Assembly (NCBI RefSeq): GCF_001187535.1 | Contig: NZ_LFIO01001733.1 | Coordinates: 1-64,000, forward strand | Reading direction: 5' to 3' | Source: Rhizobium ecuadorense | GTDB lineage: Bacteria; Pseudomonadota; Alphaproteobacteria; Rhizobiales; Rhizobiaceae | Length of the DNA: 64,000 bases | Shown: positions 1 through 9,879 of the stretch, one piece after another | Layout of the letters: each line of letters begins with the position of its first letter | How positions within the stretch are numbered: position 1 is the first letter of the stretch | Program-made: the position numbers and the translations under genes | The notes under the pieces: generated by a model | The model's database searches: none | Seen by the model: only the letters and a program-made list of their open reading frames with translations | What the model was told of the DNA's origin: nothing

Positions 1-53
1 ATCACTTCGAGCGGTTTTCCGGCCTGAACGGCTACGGCGGCGCGAACGTCCAT
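1..53 (-). CDS. frmA: S-(hydroxymethyl)glutathione dehydrogenase (class III ADH), N-terminus only
   Basis: Only the first 17 codons are inside the window; the gene runs off the left edge. The translation begins MDVRAAVAVQAGKPLEV, which is the typical start of class III alcohol dehydrogenases. These zinc enzymes oxidise the glutathione adduct of formaldehyde in the cytoplasm. The ATG at 53-51 is preceded on the minus strand by AGGGAG, a good ribosome binding site. It lies 92 bp downstream of the pccA stop on the same strand, so it could be read from the same transcript or from its own promoter in that gap. The identification rests on a short stretch only. Confidence 0.75.
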   Translation of the reverse strand, partial: MDVRAAVAVQAGKPLEV

Positions 54-145
54 TTTCACAATCTCCCTGACAATTTTATTGGGGCTGACCTTGGCATGGC
101 CAGCAAGCCGCGCTCAAGCGAAAACGGCCCGGCGGTCTTTTGCTC

Positions 146-2155
<2,010 letters not shown>

Positions 2156-2246
2156 CGAGACTCCACCCAGAAATGCGTTCCGGAGTTTTACGCACAAAAC
2201 ACCGGAACGCACAATCATGCTTGAGGAGTGGCAGGCTTGAGGAGCT

Positions 2247-2951
2247 TCAGGCGACGGCCGCTTCCGAGACGGGTTCCTCGTCGACGATGCGCAGCCAGCG
2301 GCTGCGCCGCGGCTCGGCATAGTCGCGCAGCTCGGCGGCAGCCATGATGCCGGCCCAATGCGGGTGATTGGCGCCGGGCAGCGTCGCCTGATCGATCTGC
2401 TGGAGCACGCCGTATTCGACCGCGGAGACGGGGATGACACCGCCTTCAGCGACGCTTCTGAAGATGCGCATGGCGAAATCGACATCCTGGCGGGTAATGC
2501 CCCGGCGATCGACGGCGCGCGACAGCTTGTAGCCACCGATATTGTCGGTGATCGCCAGGCGTAGCTGATCCAGTGCCAGCGCTCGCAATTTACCCGGGAC
2601 ATCGGCCGAAAGCTCCATCACATGGAGAATGAGCTCGAGTTCCAGCGCCGAGTTGACGACACCATCGGTCGTGAACATGCGCATGATCCAGGCGACGTTG
2701 ATTTCGTCGAGCGAGCCTTGCGGATAGGTGTAATGGACGATGAAGCCGGCGAGTTGCTCGACGAAGAAGATGTTCCAGGCGGCGCATTTTTCAGGGCAGG
2801 AATTGTTGAGCGCCAACATCGCCACGACATCGTCGGATGTCCGGATTCCCTCCGGGAAAGCATGTTTGCGCAACAGGACTATATCTTCGGCTGTCAGCCG
2901 ATGCTTGCCGGCCACCACACAGGCCGGGAAAGCGAGACGGAATTCGCTCAT
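2247..2951 (-). CDS. Conserved protein of unknown function upstream of pccA
   Basis: 234 residues, well-formed reading frame with GGAG before the ATG. I do not recognise a named family. The sequence has no signal peptide or membrane segment and looks mainly alpha-helical, with a helical core around residues 65-135 that includes a SCPEKC pair of cysteines and an acidic helix-rich stretch (ALELELILHVMELSADVP). It lies 91 bp upstream of pccA on the same strand, so co-transcription with the carboxylase is likely. A role in carboxylase or acyl-CoA metabolism would be guesswork from position alone. Confidence 0.75.
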   Translation of the reverse strand: MSEFRLAFPACVVAGKHRLTAEDIVLLRKHAFPEGIRTSDDVVAMLALNNSCPEKCAAWNIFFVEQLAGFIVHYTYPQGSLDEINVAWIMRMFTTDGVVNSALELELILHVMELSADVPGKLRALALDQLRLAITDNIGGYKLSRAVDRRGITRQDVDFAMRIFRSVAEGGVIPVSAVEYGVLQQIDQATLPGANHPHWAGIMAAAELRDYAEPRRSRWLRIVDEEPVSEAAVA

Positions 2952-3048
2952 GTTTTAGCTCCAGGCTTCATCATGAAGCCGGGTACAGTTTTACCGTCTG
3001 CGAATTGACGATCCCTCAAGAAGCGGAGTTAATCCCATCTTCCCGGGA

Positions 3049-3975
3049 TCAGGAGGATTTTAGCGATCGTGCCTGCAGCCGCTCGCGCCAGATGATGAAC
3101 AGGCCCGATGCGACGATGATGAAGATGCCGACCCATTTGGAAAAGTTCGGGAAATCGTTGAACAGCGCATAGCCGAGAACGGTCGCCGAGATGATCTCGA
3201 AATATTGGAACGGCGCAAGCAGCGACAGCGGCGCGAGCCGGAAAGCCCGGACGATCAGCATATGCGCATATCCGGAGATCGAACCCAGCGCGAGAAGCAG
3301 GACAAGACCAAGGCCGGAGCCGGGCAGGGAGACGGCGAAATCGGCATTGCCGGAACCGCTGCCGACGAGAAGGGCGGCGGCCATGAAAACCGTTCCGCCG
3401 ATGCCGGCCATCGTCTGCATAGTCAGCGGCGAATCGGCCTCGCCGATGGCGCGGTTGAGGAAAAGATAGAGTGAGAACAGAAAGGCGCAGGCGACCGGCA
3501 GCAGCGCCTTTAGGCCGAATATTTCGTAACTCGGCTGAATGACGATCATCGCGCCGCCGAAACCGACGACGATCGCCATCCAGCGCCGCCAACCGACCTT
3601 CTCCCCGAGGAACAGCGCCGACATGGCCGTCAGCATGAAGGGCTCGACGAAATAGATGGCGAAGACGTCGGCAAGCGGCATGTATTTGACGGCAACGAAA
3701 AAAAGCAGGCTGGCGGCGCCATGCAGCACGCCGCGCAGCAGGTTCATCCATGGCCGCTTGGCCGAAAGCGCCTTCAGTCCGAAAAGGCCGAGGAGAATCG
3801 GCAGGGTGCAGGCGATCTGGAAGAAGAATCGGTAGAAGGTTACCTGACCCGGCGACATCGCCTCGAAGGTCGCCATATATTTGGCGATGGCATCCATGGT
3901 CGGCAGGATCAGCATGGCGCCGGACATGATCGCCATGCCCTGCAGGGAGTTTTGATGGGCTGGATGCTCTGACAT
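3049..3975 (-). CDS. DMT-superfamily (EamA) transporter
   Basis: 308 residues, about ten hydrophobic segments in two repeats of five, the layout of drug/metabolite transporters with two EamA domains. Recognisable family signatures include LRGVLHGAASLLFFVAVKY at the end of the first half and the FLGEKVGWRRWMAI segment between helices 4 and 5. Inner-membrane exporter of unknown substrate; distantly RhaT/YdcZ-like. It ends with a basic cytoplasmic tail (RERLQARSLKSS). It points toward the unknown gene and pccA but is separated by about 100 bp. The ribosome binding site before ATG 3975 is weak. Confidence 0.85.
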   Translation of the reverse strand: MSEHPAHQNSLQGMAIMSGAMLILPTMDAIAKYMATFEAMSPGQVTFYRFFFQIACTLPILLGLFGLKALSAKRPWMNLLRGVLHGAASLLFFVAVKYMPLADVFAIYFVEPFMLTAMSALFLGEKVGWRRWMAIVVGFGGAMIVIQPSYEIFGLKALLPVACAFLFSLYLFLNRAIGEADSPLTMQTMAGIGGTVFMAAALLVGSGSGNADFAVSLPGSGLGLVLLLALGSISGYAHMLIVRAFRLAPLSLLAPFQYFEIISATVLGYALFNDFPNFSKWVGIFIIVASGLFIIWRERLQARSLKSS

Positions 3976-4103
3976 GGCGGCCGATTCGTGACGGGGATGA
4001 CGCCATCAACCATGCGACGGCCGGCCGATCAAGCCGAGCAACCGCAAATAGCGTCGAGGAGAAATCGAAATCGTCGCTTCGAAAGCGTTTCCCTGAAGGG
4101 AGA

Positions 4104-4188
4104 TGGTGCGGTCGAGAAGACTCGAACTTCCACGGGTTGCCCCACAGCGACCTCAACGCTGCGCGTCTACCAATTCCGCCACGACCGC
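4104..4188 (-). tRNA. tRNA-Leu (anticodon GAG)
   Basis: 85-nt tRNA read on the minus strand, with the CCA end encoded. The acceptor arms GCGGTCG and CGACCGC pair perfectly. The anticodon stem is CAGCG/CGCTG around the loop TTGAGGT, giving anticodon GAG, which reads CUC/CUU leucine codons. A long variable arm typical of class II tRNAs is present, and the T-arm contains GTTCGAGTC. It stands alone between the DMT transporter and lipB; no integrase or duplicated tRNA end was seen nearby. Confidence 0.96.
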
Positions 4189-4370
4189 ATCGTGGTAGGT
4201 GCCGATTTGCGTCGGCGGGGCAGCATGTAGCAAAAGGATTTGGGGTGCACAAGGGCGATGTGACAGTTTTTTTCAAAACCGGTCACAGCATTTGAATTGG
4301 CCCTGAAACGGGTCCATATAGGTCCCCTGCCGCCCCTTTTTATCAGGCATTTCGGGGAGAGCGGCAAGGA

Positions 4371-5090
4371 ATGGCCATGCTGCGCACCGATCTCGAATTC
4401 TCCATGCTCCCGAATCCTGGTACCCGCCCGGTGCGCTGGCGCATCGCCGACGGCCTCGTTGCCTATGAGGAGGCGGTGGAGACGATGGAGCGCGAGGTGG
4501 CGGTGATATCAGACGGCGGCGACGAGCTCGTCTGGCTCGTCGAACATCCGCCGCTCTATACCGCCGGTACCAGCGCCAATGCCGGGGATCTCGTCCAGCC
4601 TGACCGTTTCCCGGTCTTTGCGACGGGGCGCGGCGGTGAATATACCTATCATGGACCCGGCCAGCGCGTCGCCTATGTCATGCTCGACCTGAAACGCAGG
4701 CGCCAGGACGTGCGCGCCTTCGTCGCCGCCCTCGAGGACGTCGTCATCCGCACGCTCGACATGATGAATGTGCGTGGCGAGCGGCGTGAAGATCGCGTCG
4801 GCGTCTGGGTGCGGCGGCCGGAAAAGCCATTGCTTGCCGATGGAACGATGGCCGAGGACAAAATCGCCGCCCTCGGCATCAGGCTGCGGAAATGGGTGAC
4901 CTTCCACGGACTGTCGCTCAACGTCGATCCCGATCTCGATCATTTCGGCGGCATCGTGCCCTGCGGGATCTCGGCCTATGGCGTGACCAGCCTGGTCGAT
5001 CTCGGCTTGCCGGTGATGATGGCCGATGTCGATATCCGGCTGCGCACCGCCTTCGAGGCGGTTTTCGGTGAAACGGTGCGCGAAAGCTGA
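4371..5090 (+). CDS. lipB: Octanoyl-[acyl-carrier protein]:protein N-octanoyltransferase
   Basis: 239 residues. Transfers octanoate from ACP to the lipoyl domains of 2-oxoacid dehydrogenases and GcvH, the first step of lipoate assembly. The signature RGGEYTYHGPGQ (residues 87-98), the catalytic lysine in EDKIAALGIRLRKWVTFHG (about residue 164) and the catalytic cysteine in GGIVPCGI (residue 198) are all present. Length is normal for alphaproteobacteria. The ATG follows GGCAAGGA with usual spacing. Monocistronic in appearance: the tRNA upstream is on the other strand and the next gene is 138 bp or more away. Confidence 0.96.
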   Translation: MAMLRTDLEFSMLPNPGTRPVRWRIADGLVAYEEAVETMEREVAVISDGGDELVWLVEHPPLYTAGTSANAGDLVQPDRFPVFATGRGGEYTYHGPGQRVAYVMLDLKRRRQDVRAFVAALEDVVIRTLDMMNVRGERREDRVGVWVRRPEKPLLADGTMAEDKIAALGIRLRKWVTFHGLSLNVDPDLDHFGGIVPCGISAYGVTSLVDLGLPVMMADVDIRLRTAFEAVFGETVRES

Positions 5091-5246
5091 CGCCGATCCG
5101 GCCTGTCATTGCTGCGGCGCTCTGCAGTCAGAATCGGCAAAGCAACAACCGCCGCTCCCTCAGATATGAGCGAACGCCTTAACCCATAATTATCGACAAC
5201 GCAGATATAGCTTGCAACATCTTATGATGTGGAAGTCTTGCGGAAT

Positions 5247-5891
5247 ATGAAAAAAAAAGCAGCGGCAAACTGGTCGTTTCTCGATATCCATTTCGTTCTG
5301 GATATCGTCGAAAAGGTCCTGATCTGCTATTTATTCGTTGCGATCGTCATGCGTATCTTGCCCCAGATGCAGGGAAACAGGGCGATCATCGATGGCCTGC
5401 TGATCGTTTCGGAAGGAGCCGCCGCCTTTCTGATCCTGACCCGCCGACCGACGAGGAATGCGTCCCTACGGGTCTATGACTGGACTGTCACCGCCATCGG
5501 CACGCTCTTCCCACTGCTCGTCTCGCCAACGACGTTGGAGCCGCTTGTACCGCTTTGGCTCTGTGGAGTAGTGATGTGCCTCGGCTTCATCCTGCAAATA
5601 TCGGCAAAGCTGGTATTGCGGCGAAGCTTCGGTCTGGTGCCGGCCAATCGTGGCGTCAAGATCGGCGGCCCCTACAGGTTTGTCCGCCACCCGATGTATG
5701 CGGGCTATTTGATGACGCATGTCAGCTTTTTCCTGGCCAATCCGGCGATCTTGAATTTCGCCATTTATGTGACGGCTCTTGCCGCGCAATGTCTGCGCCT
5801 TCTGGCGGAGGAACGTCTGCTCAAAGAGGATCCCGCCTATACCGCCTTCATGGCCAGGACCCGTTACCGGCTCGTTCCATTCGTGTTCTGA
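5247..5891 (+). CDS. Isoprenylcysteine carboxyl methyltransferase-like membrane protein
   Basis: About 214 residues from ATG 5247 (a GTG 18 bp upstream is an alternative start). Four to five hydrophobic segments followed by the motif GPYRFVRHPMYAGYL and, near the end, EERLLKEDPAYTAFMARTRYRLVPFVF. This is the arrangement of the ICMT/PEMT-like small-molecule methyltransferases, where the RHPxY segment and the Glu binding S-adenosylmethionine sit on the cytoplasmic face. The substrate in bacteria of this type is unknown. A strong hairpin follows the stop codon. Confidence 0.8.
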   Translation: MKKKAAANWSFLDIHFVLDIVEKVLICYLFVAIVMRILPQMQGNRAIIDGLLIVSEGAAAFLILTRRPTRNASLRVYDWTVTAIGTLFPLLVSPTTLEPLVPLWLCGVVMCLGFILQISAKLVLRRSFGLVPANRGVKIGGPYRFVRHPMYAGYLMTHVSFFLANPAILNFAIYVTALAAQCLRLLAEERLLKEDPAYTAFMARTRYRLVPFVF

Positions 5892-5913
5892 GGCAATGGA
5901 AGCGGATTAACAG

Positions 5914-5939
5914 GAAGGGGCCGATTTTCCGGCCCCTTC
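5914..5939 (+). terminator. Hairpin between convergent genes
   Basis: Perfect 10-bp stem (GAAGGGGCCG / CGGCCCCTTC) with a six-base ATTTTC loop, placed between the stop codons of two convergent genes. There is no long T-run on either side, so termination may be weak or factor-assisted. It can serve both strands. Confidence 0.6.
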
Positions 5940-5947
5940 TCGTTGGA

Positions 5948-6313
5948 TCAATGCGTGGCGCGGCACGCTTCGGTACGGGAGGCGCCGCTGTCGGCACCCT
6001 TGGTGTGAGAGCCCTTCGGGCCAATCATGCTATGGCATGGGGGCAGGGGAGCGATGCTCGCCGTGGCGGTCTTGTCGACGGCAGGGGCGGCCATGGCGCT
6101 CGGGGCGAAGCCGTCGCTGTCGTTGGTGTAGTCGCTGGAATAGGCCGGGGCCTTACGGTTCGTGTAGCGAACAGGGGCGGGTTTGGCCATCGGGCTCGGT
6201 GAGAAGCCGTCGCTATCGTTGGTATAGTCGTCCGAATAGGTCGGCTGGGCGAAGGCGGCGCCTGCAAGGCTGACGGCGAACAGGGACGCGGCAAGGGCAA
6301 ATTTGATGCGCAT
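5948..6313 (-). CDS. Small secreted protein with an internal duplication
   Basis: 121 residues, ATG preceded by GAGGAGATAAACCC. Residues 1-22 are a clear Sec signal peptide ending AGAAFA. The mature part contains two near-identical 18-residue units (residues 26-43 and 58-75) sharing the exact nonamer DYTNDSDGF, 32 residues apart. The tail is low in structure and has two cysteines (93 and 117). I know no function for it. The NDSDGF core is faintly like acidic calcium-binding loops, but the first ligand position is not Asp, so that is only a suggestion. Confidence 0.75.
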   Translation of the reverse strand: MRIKFALAASLFAVSLAGAAFAQPTYSDDYTNDSDGFSPSPMAKPAPVRYTNRKAPAYSSDYTNDSDGFAPSAMAAPAVDKTATASIAPLPPCHSMIGPKGSHTKGADSGASRTEACRATH

Positions 6314-6636
6314 GGGTTTATCTCCTCAATCTGCTGTTGAATTTCACAACATAAAACCAACCCCTGGCGCATCCAAGTTCGCGCCGCAATTCAGGCAATT
6401 TTGTGATGGAACGGCGGCGCAGCCGCGACCTTTTGTCCAAATGAAATCACAGTGTTGTCACCGAAATTGACGTTCGCGTTACGCCAGCCGCCTAAGCAAA
6501 ATCATAAAATACCGCATCGCCGAACACACATTGCGATGCAATCTGTAATTGTTAACTTTTGGTAATGTTGCAAAGGACAGACCGCGGCGACGGAAGGCAT
6601 TGCCGCCCTCCGCCGACTATCGTTTCTGATGCCTGA
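6314..6636. other. Intergenic region, no gene seen
   Basis: About 320 bp between two minus-strand genes. It carries the ribosome binding site and presumably the promoter of the small secreted protein, an AT-rich stretch near 6490-6580, and an imperfect GC hairpin near 6585-6618 that may end the secreted-protein-side or BON-gene transcript. No coding frame with a start signal is convincing. Confidence 0.5.
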
Positions 6637-7167
6637 TCAGTCTTCGTTCGGGATATGCGCGTCGACGCCGGTCAGCTGCAGTCTGTTGCGGACATGGCGG
6701 ACGCCGTCGACCGAAAGCGCACTGAGTTCGACCTTGCGGGCAATGCCGATCGTCTCCACCGAACCTTCCAGGGTGATGACGTGTCCGTCTGCATGAACCT
6801 CGATGCTGTTGATGTCGACCTCGGGAATAGCTTCGAGATGATCGTTCACCCGTGCTTCGAGTTCGTCGCTTTCATCGCGGTCGATGGTGTCGGCCCGCAG
6901 CGAGTCCTTCAGACGGTTCTCATTGCCGTCTTCATCCGTGCCGTCGATCCGGAAGCCTCTGTTGGGGTCGCTGTCGAAATTTGCGGCCGTCTCGCCATAG
7001 GGGCGGTTGGCCGGGTCGGCGCCGGTGCCGTCGGCGTACGGCCAGCCGTCGTCGAGATTGCGTTCCTCGAGGTCGCGATAATCTTCTTCACGGGAAAGCT
7101 CTGCCTTTTCATCAAAAGGCTTGGGACCTTCGCGTGAAATCGGGGGCTTGTCACCGATCCTTGCCAT
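6637..7167 (-). CDS. BON-domain protein
   Basis: 176 residues from ATG 7167, which follows AAAGGAGCGACTGCA. The frame is open 19 codons further upstream but without a better start. Residues 1-90 are very acidic and probably disordered (many D, E, N, G). The last 75 residues form one BON domain (SDELEARVNDHLEAIPEVDINSI, then VITLEGSVETIGIARKVE and VRHVRNRL). BON domains bind membranes or envelope components in OsmY-like stress proteins. No signal peptide is visible, so the protein is likely cytoplasmic or peripherally membrane-associated. Confidence 0.85.
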   Translation of the reverse strand: MARIGDKPPISREGPKPFDEKAELSREEDYRDLEERNLDDGWPYADGTGADPANRPYGETAANFDSDPNRGFRIDGTDEDGNENRLKDSLRADTIDRDESDELEARVNDHLEAIPEVDINSIEVHADGHVITLEGSVETIGIARKVELSALSVDGVRHVRNRLQLTGVDAHIPNED

Positions 7168-7269
7168 TGCAGTCGCTCCTTTTTGCGGGAAATCGCTGGG
7201 TTTCTTTGCGGGAAACGCCGGCAATGGCGAATGGTTCGGCGCGGGAGGCCGATTTGTCGGCCCTGATCG

Positions 7270-7764
7270 TCAGGCTTGCACTTTCTCCCATTTTTTGACG
7301 AGACGGTCGCGTTTCAGCCGCGAGAGGCGCTGCAGCCAGAAAATGCCGTCGAGCTGGTCGACCTCGTGCTGGATGCAGATGGCGAGAAAATCTTCGGCGA
7401 CGTCCTCGTGCATGTTGCCCTCGGCGTCCTGATAGCGGAAGCGGATCGAGCGCGGGCGCGTGATCTCGTCGGTTGCTCCCGGCATCGAGACGCTGCCTTC
7501 GGCATGGGTCATCGTCTCCTTCGAGAACCAGGTGATCTCCGGGTTGACGTAGAGCCGCACGCCGTCGGTCTTGTCGAGTTCCAGCACCGTCACACGGCTG
7601 AAGACGCCGATATGAGCGGCGGTGATGCCGACGCCGGGAGCGGCGCGCATCGTCGCCAGCAGGTCGTCGGCAAGCCCGGCAAGCGACGAATCGAAGACTG
7701 TCACCGGCGCGCAGACGGTCTTCAGACCAGGATGCGGATAGCGCAGGATCGGGCGAATTGGCAT
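7270..7764 (-). CDS. Peptide deformylase homologue lacking metal ligands
   Basis: 164 residues, aligning over its whole length with peptide deformylase, the metalloenzyme that removes the formyl group from nascent proteins. All three defining motifs are altered: motif 1 reads GVGITAAHIG, with His51 where the catalytic Gln is normal; motif 2 reads EGSVSMPG, with Ser91 replacing the metal-binding Cys; motif 3 reads QHEVDQLDG, with Gln137 replacing the second metal-binding His. His133 and Glu134 remain. It should not bind metal in the normal way and is probably not a working deformylase. It lies about 100 bp upstream of the BON gene on the same strand. Confidence 0.88.
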   Translation of the reverse strand: MPIRPILRYPHPGLKTVCAPVTVFDSSLAGLADDLLATMRAAPGVGITAAHIGVFSRVTVLELDKTDGVRLYVNPEITWFSKETMTHAEGSVSMPGATDEITRPRSIRFRYQDAEGNMHEDVAEDFLAICIQHEVDQLDGIFWLQRLSRLKRDRLVKKWEKVQA

Positions 7765-8006
7765 GGGGCGGTGTTCCTCGGCTCGGATGCATGGCGAAAC
7801 TATCGCCGGCCGCGGGCATTGTCATCAAGAGGCAGGTTTGCGGCTTTACGGCAGGGATGCTTTGGGCTAGCAGGAACCATGAATTCCGACCGCGGGAACC
7901 TCGCGCGGGGATTTGCTTATCTGCTTGTTGACAATATGTTTTCCGCCGACATTCGCGAATGTGGCGCTGTAGTCGTTGAAATTCGAACCAGATGCGAGGG
8001 CGGCAG

Positions 8007-9422
8007 ATGACGACGACCGATGGGGAAGACCGCATCCGCAGGCGTCCCGACGACGAGGGAGCCGATATCTACGACGAGGACGGCAATGTCCGCAGCGATT
8101 TCCTGGCGCTGGTCGGCGCCGCGATCGCCGACCGCGACACGCTGTTCCTGCGCCAGAACGTTGCCCGCCTGCATGAATCCGAAATAGGCGACCTGCTGGA
8201 AGCGATCCAGCCGGATCAGCGCCTGGCGCTGGTGCGCCTGCTCGGCGACGATTTCGACATGACGGCGCTGACCGAAGTCGACGAGGCGATCCGCCGCGAG
8301 ATCGTCGACCAGATGCCGAACGAGCAGATTGCCGCCGCGATCGGCGATCTCGATTCGGACGACGCCGTCTACATTCTCGAAGATCTCGACAAGGAAGACC
8401 GGGAAGAAATCCTGGCGCAACTGCCGTTTACCGAGCGGGTGCGGCTGCGCCGGGCGCTCGACTATCCCGAAAGCTCGGCCGGTCGCCGCATGCAGACGGA
8501 ATTCGTCGCCGTGCCGCCGTTCTGGACTGTGGGACAGACGATCGATTACATGCGCGACGAGGAGGATCTTCCCTATTCCTTCTCGCAGATCTTCGTCATC
8601 GATCCGACCTTCAAGCTGCTCGGCGCCGTGGATCTCGACCAGATCCTGCGCACCAAACGGCAGACGAAGATCGAGCAGATCATGCGCGAGACCAACCATC
8701 CGGTGCCGGCCGAGATGGACCAGGAGGAGGCCGCCCAACTCTTCGAGCAGTACGACCTTCTCTCGGCCGCCGTCGTCGACGAGAACGGCCGGCTGGTCGG
8801 CGTGCTGACCATCGACGACGTCGTCGACGTCATCCATGAGGAGGCGGACGAGGACATCAAGCGCCTTGGCGGCGTCGGTGACGAAGAGCTGTCGGACAAT
8901 GTGCTGTCGACGGCGCGCTCGCGTTTCCTCTGGCTTTTGATCAATCTCGCCACGGCAATGCTGTCGGCCAGCGTCATCGGCCTGTTCGACGCCTCGATCG
9001 AGAAGATGATCGCCCTTGCGGTGCTGATGCCGATCGTCGCCTCGATGGGCGGCAATGCCGGCACGCAGACGATGACGGTGACGGTGCGGGCGCTCGCCAC
9101 CCGCGATCTCGACATCTACAATGCCGGCCGCATCATCCGCAGGGAGGCGGGTGTCGGCATCCTCAACGGCATCGTCTTCGCGACGATCATGGGCTTGATC
9201 GCCGGCACCTGGTTCCACGACTATCAGCTCGGCGGGGTGATCGCGGCGGCGATGATCATCAATCTGATGGCAGCGGCCCTTGCCGGCATCCTGCTGCCGC
9301 TGCTGCTCGACAAGGTGGGCGCCGACCCGGCGATCGCCTCGTCGGTCTTCGTGACGACGGTGACCGACTGTACCGGCTTCTTCGCTTTTCTCGGCATCGC
9401 CACATGGTGGTTCGGCATTTGA
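8007..9422 (+). CDS. mgtE: Magnesium transporter MgtE
   Basis: 471 residues. Order of domains fits the MgtE family: an N-terminal helical superhelix (residues about 30-150, with repeated LLEAIQPDQR / LEDLDKEDREEIL units), two CBS domains (about 155-275), then five hydrophobic segments including the pore-forming VLMPIVASMGGNAGTQTMTV signature. It imports magnesium across the inner membrane, with the cytoplasmic domain sensing magnesium and closing the pore. ATG 8007 follows GAGGGCGGCAG; a start five codons earlier is possible. No M-box-like leader was recognised upstream. Confidence 0.95.
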   Translation: MTTTDGEDRIRRRPDDEGADIYDEDGNVRSDFLALVGAAIADRDTLFLRQNVARLHESEIGDLLEAIQPDQRLALVRLLGDDFDMTALTEVDEAIRREIVDQMPNEQIAAAIGDLDSDDAVYILEDLDKEDREEILAQLPFTERVRLRRALDYPESSAGRRMQTEFVAVPPFWTVGQTIDYMRDEEDLPYSFSQIFVIDPTFKLLGAVDLDQILRTKRQTKIEQIMRETNHPVPAEMDQEEAAQLFEQYDLLSAAVVDENGRLVGVLTIDDVVDVIHEEADEDIKRLGGVGDEELSDNVLSTARSRFLWLLINLATAMLSASVIGLFDASIEKMIALAVLMPIVASMGGNAGTQTMTVTVRALATRDLDIYNAGRIIRREAGVGILNGIVFATIMGLIAGTWFHDYQLGGVIAAAMIINLMAAALAGILLPLLLDKVGADPAIASSVFVTTVTDCTGFFAFLGIATWWFGI

Positions 9423-9434
9423 CCGGCCGTCAAA

Positions 9435-9458
9435 ATTGACTATTACGTAAAAGTCAAT
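9435..9458. promoter_or_regulatory. 24-bp palindrome, likely operator of the MerR gene
   Basis: The half-sites ATTGACTATTAC and GTAAAAGTCAAT are reverse complements at 11 of 12 positions, centred on ACGT-like TTACGTAA. It ends 28 bp before the ATG of the MerR-family gene. MerR-family regulators bind such palindromes between promoter elements of target genes, often including their own, so autoregulation is the simplest reading. Confidence 0.6.
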
Positions 9459-9486
9459 ATTATTGCCGGTTCATGACGGGGAACAC

Positions 9487-9879
9487 ATGCTGGTGAACAA
9501 GTTTTATAGCATAACGGAGTTGACGCGCGAATTCGGTGTCTCGACGCGCACGCTCCGCTTCTACGAGGACGAGGGACTGATCCATCCGGAACGGCGAGGG
9601 CGCACCCGTCTCTTCCGCCAGGCCGACCGACGGCTTATCGCGGAAATCCTGCGCGGCCGGCGCATCGGCTTCACCATTGCGGAAATCCGCGAGATCATCC
9701 AGGTCTACAAGGAGCCGCCGGGCGAACTCGGTCAGTTGAAGCTGCTGATGAAGCGCGTCGACGAGAAGCGCGATGACCTGCGTCAGAAGCGCAAGGATAT
9801 CGACGACACGCTGGTGGAACTCGACAATATCGAAGAGGCCTGCCTCGGCCGCCTCGCCGAAATCGGCGTCACCACCTGA
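9487..9879 (+). CDS. MerR-family regulator, LiuR-like
   Basis: 130 residues from ATG 9487, which follows GGGGAACAC; a TTG eight codons upstream lies close to the palindrome and is less likely. The first 70 residues are a MerR winged helix (YSITELTREFGVSTRTLRF, then YEDEGLIHPERRGRTRLF). The rest is a long coiled-coil helix (residues about 80-125). No effector-binding domain and no metal-binding cysteine cluster follow, as in LiuR-type regulators of branched-chain amino acid and acyl-CoA catabolism. The regulon cannot be told from this window; the site upstream suggests self-control. Confidence 0.82.
   Translation: MLVNKFYSITELTREFGVSTRTLRFYEDEGLIHPERRGRTRLFRQADRRLIAEILRGRRIGFTIAEIREIIQVYKEPPGELGQLKLLMKRVDEKRDDLRQKRKDIDDTLVELDNIEEACLGRLAEIGVTT

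Noticed and set aside
4104..4188. tRNA-Leu as integration site of an island
   Set aside because: No integrase, no repeated tRNA end, and core genes on both sides.
3029..4276. Frame across the DMT transporter and the tRNA gene
   Set aside because: Overlaps a tRNA and is out of frame with the transporter.
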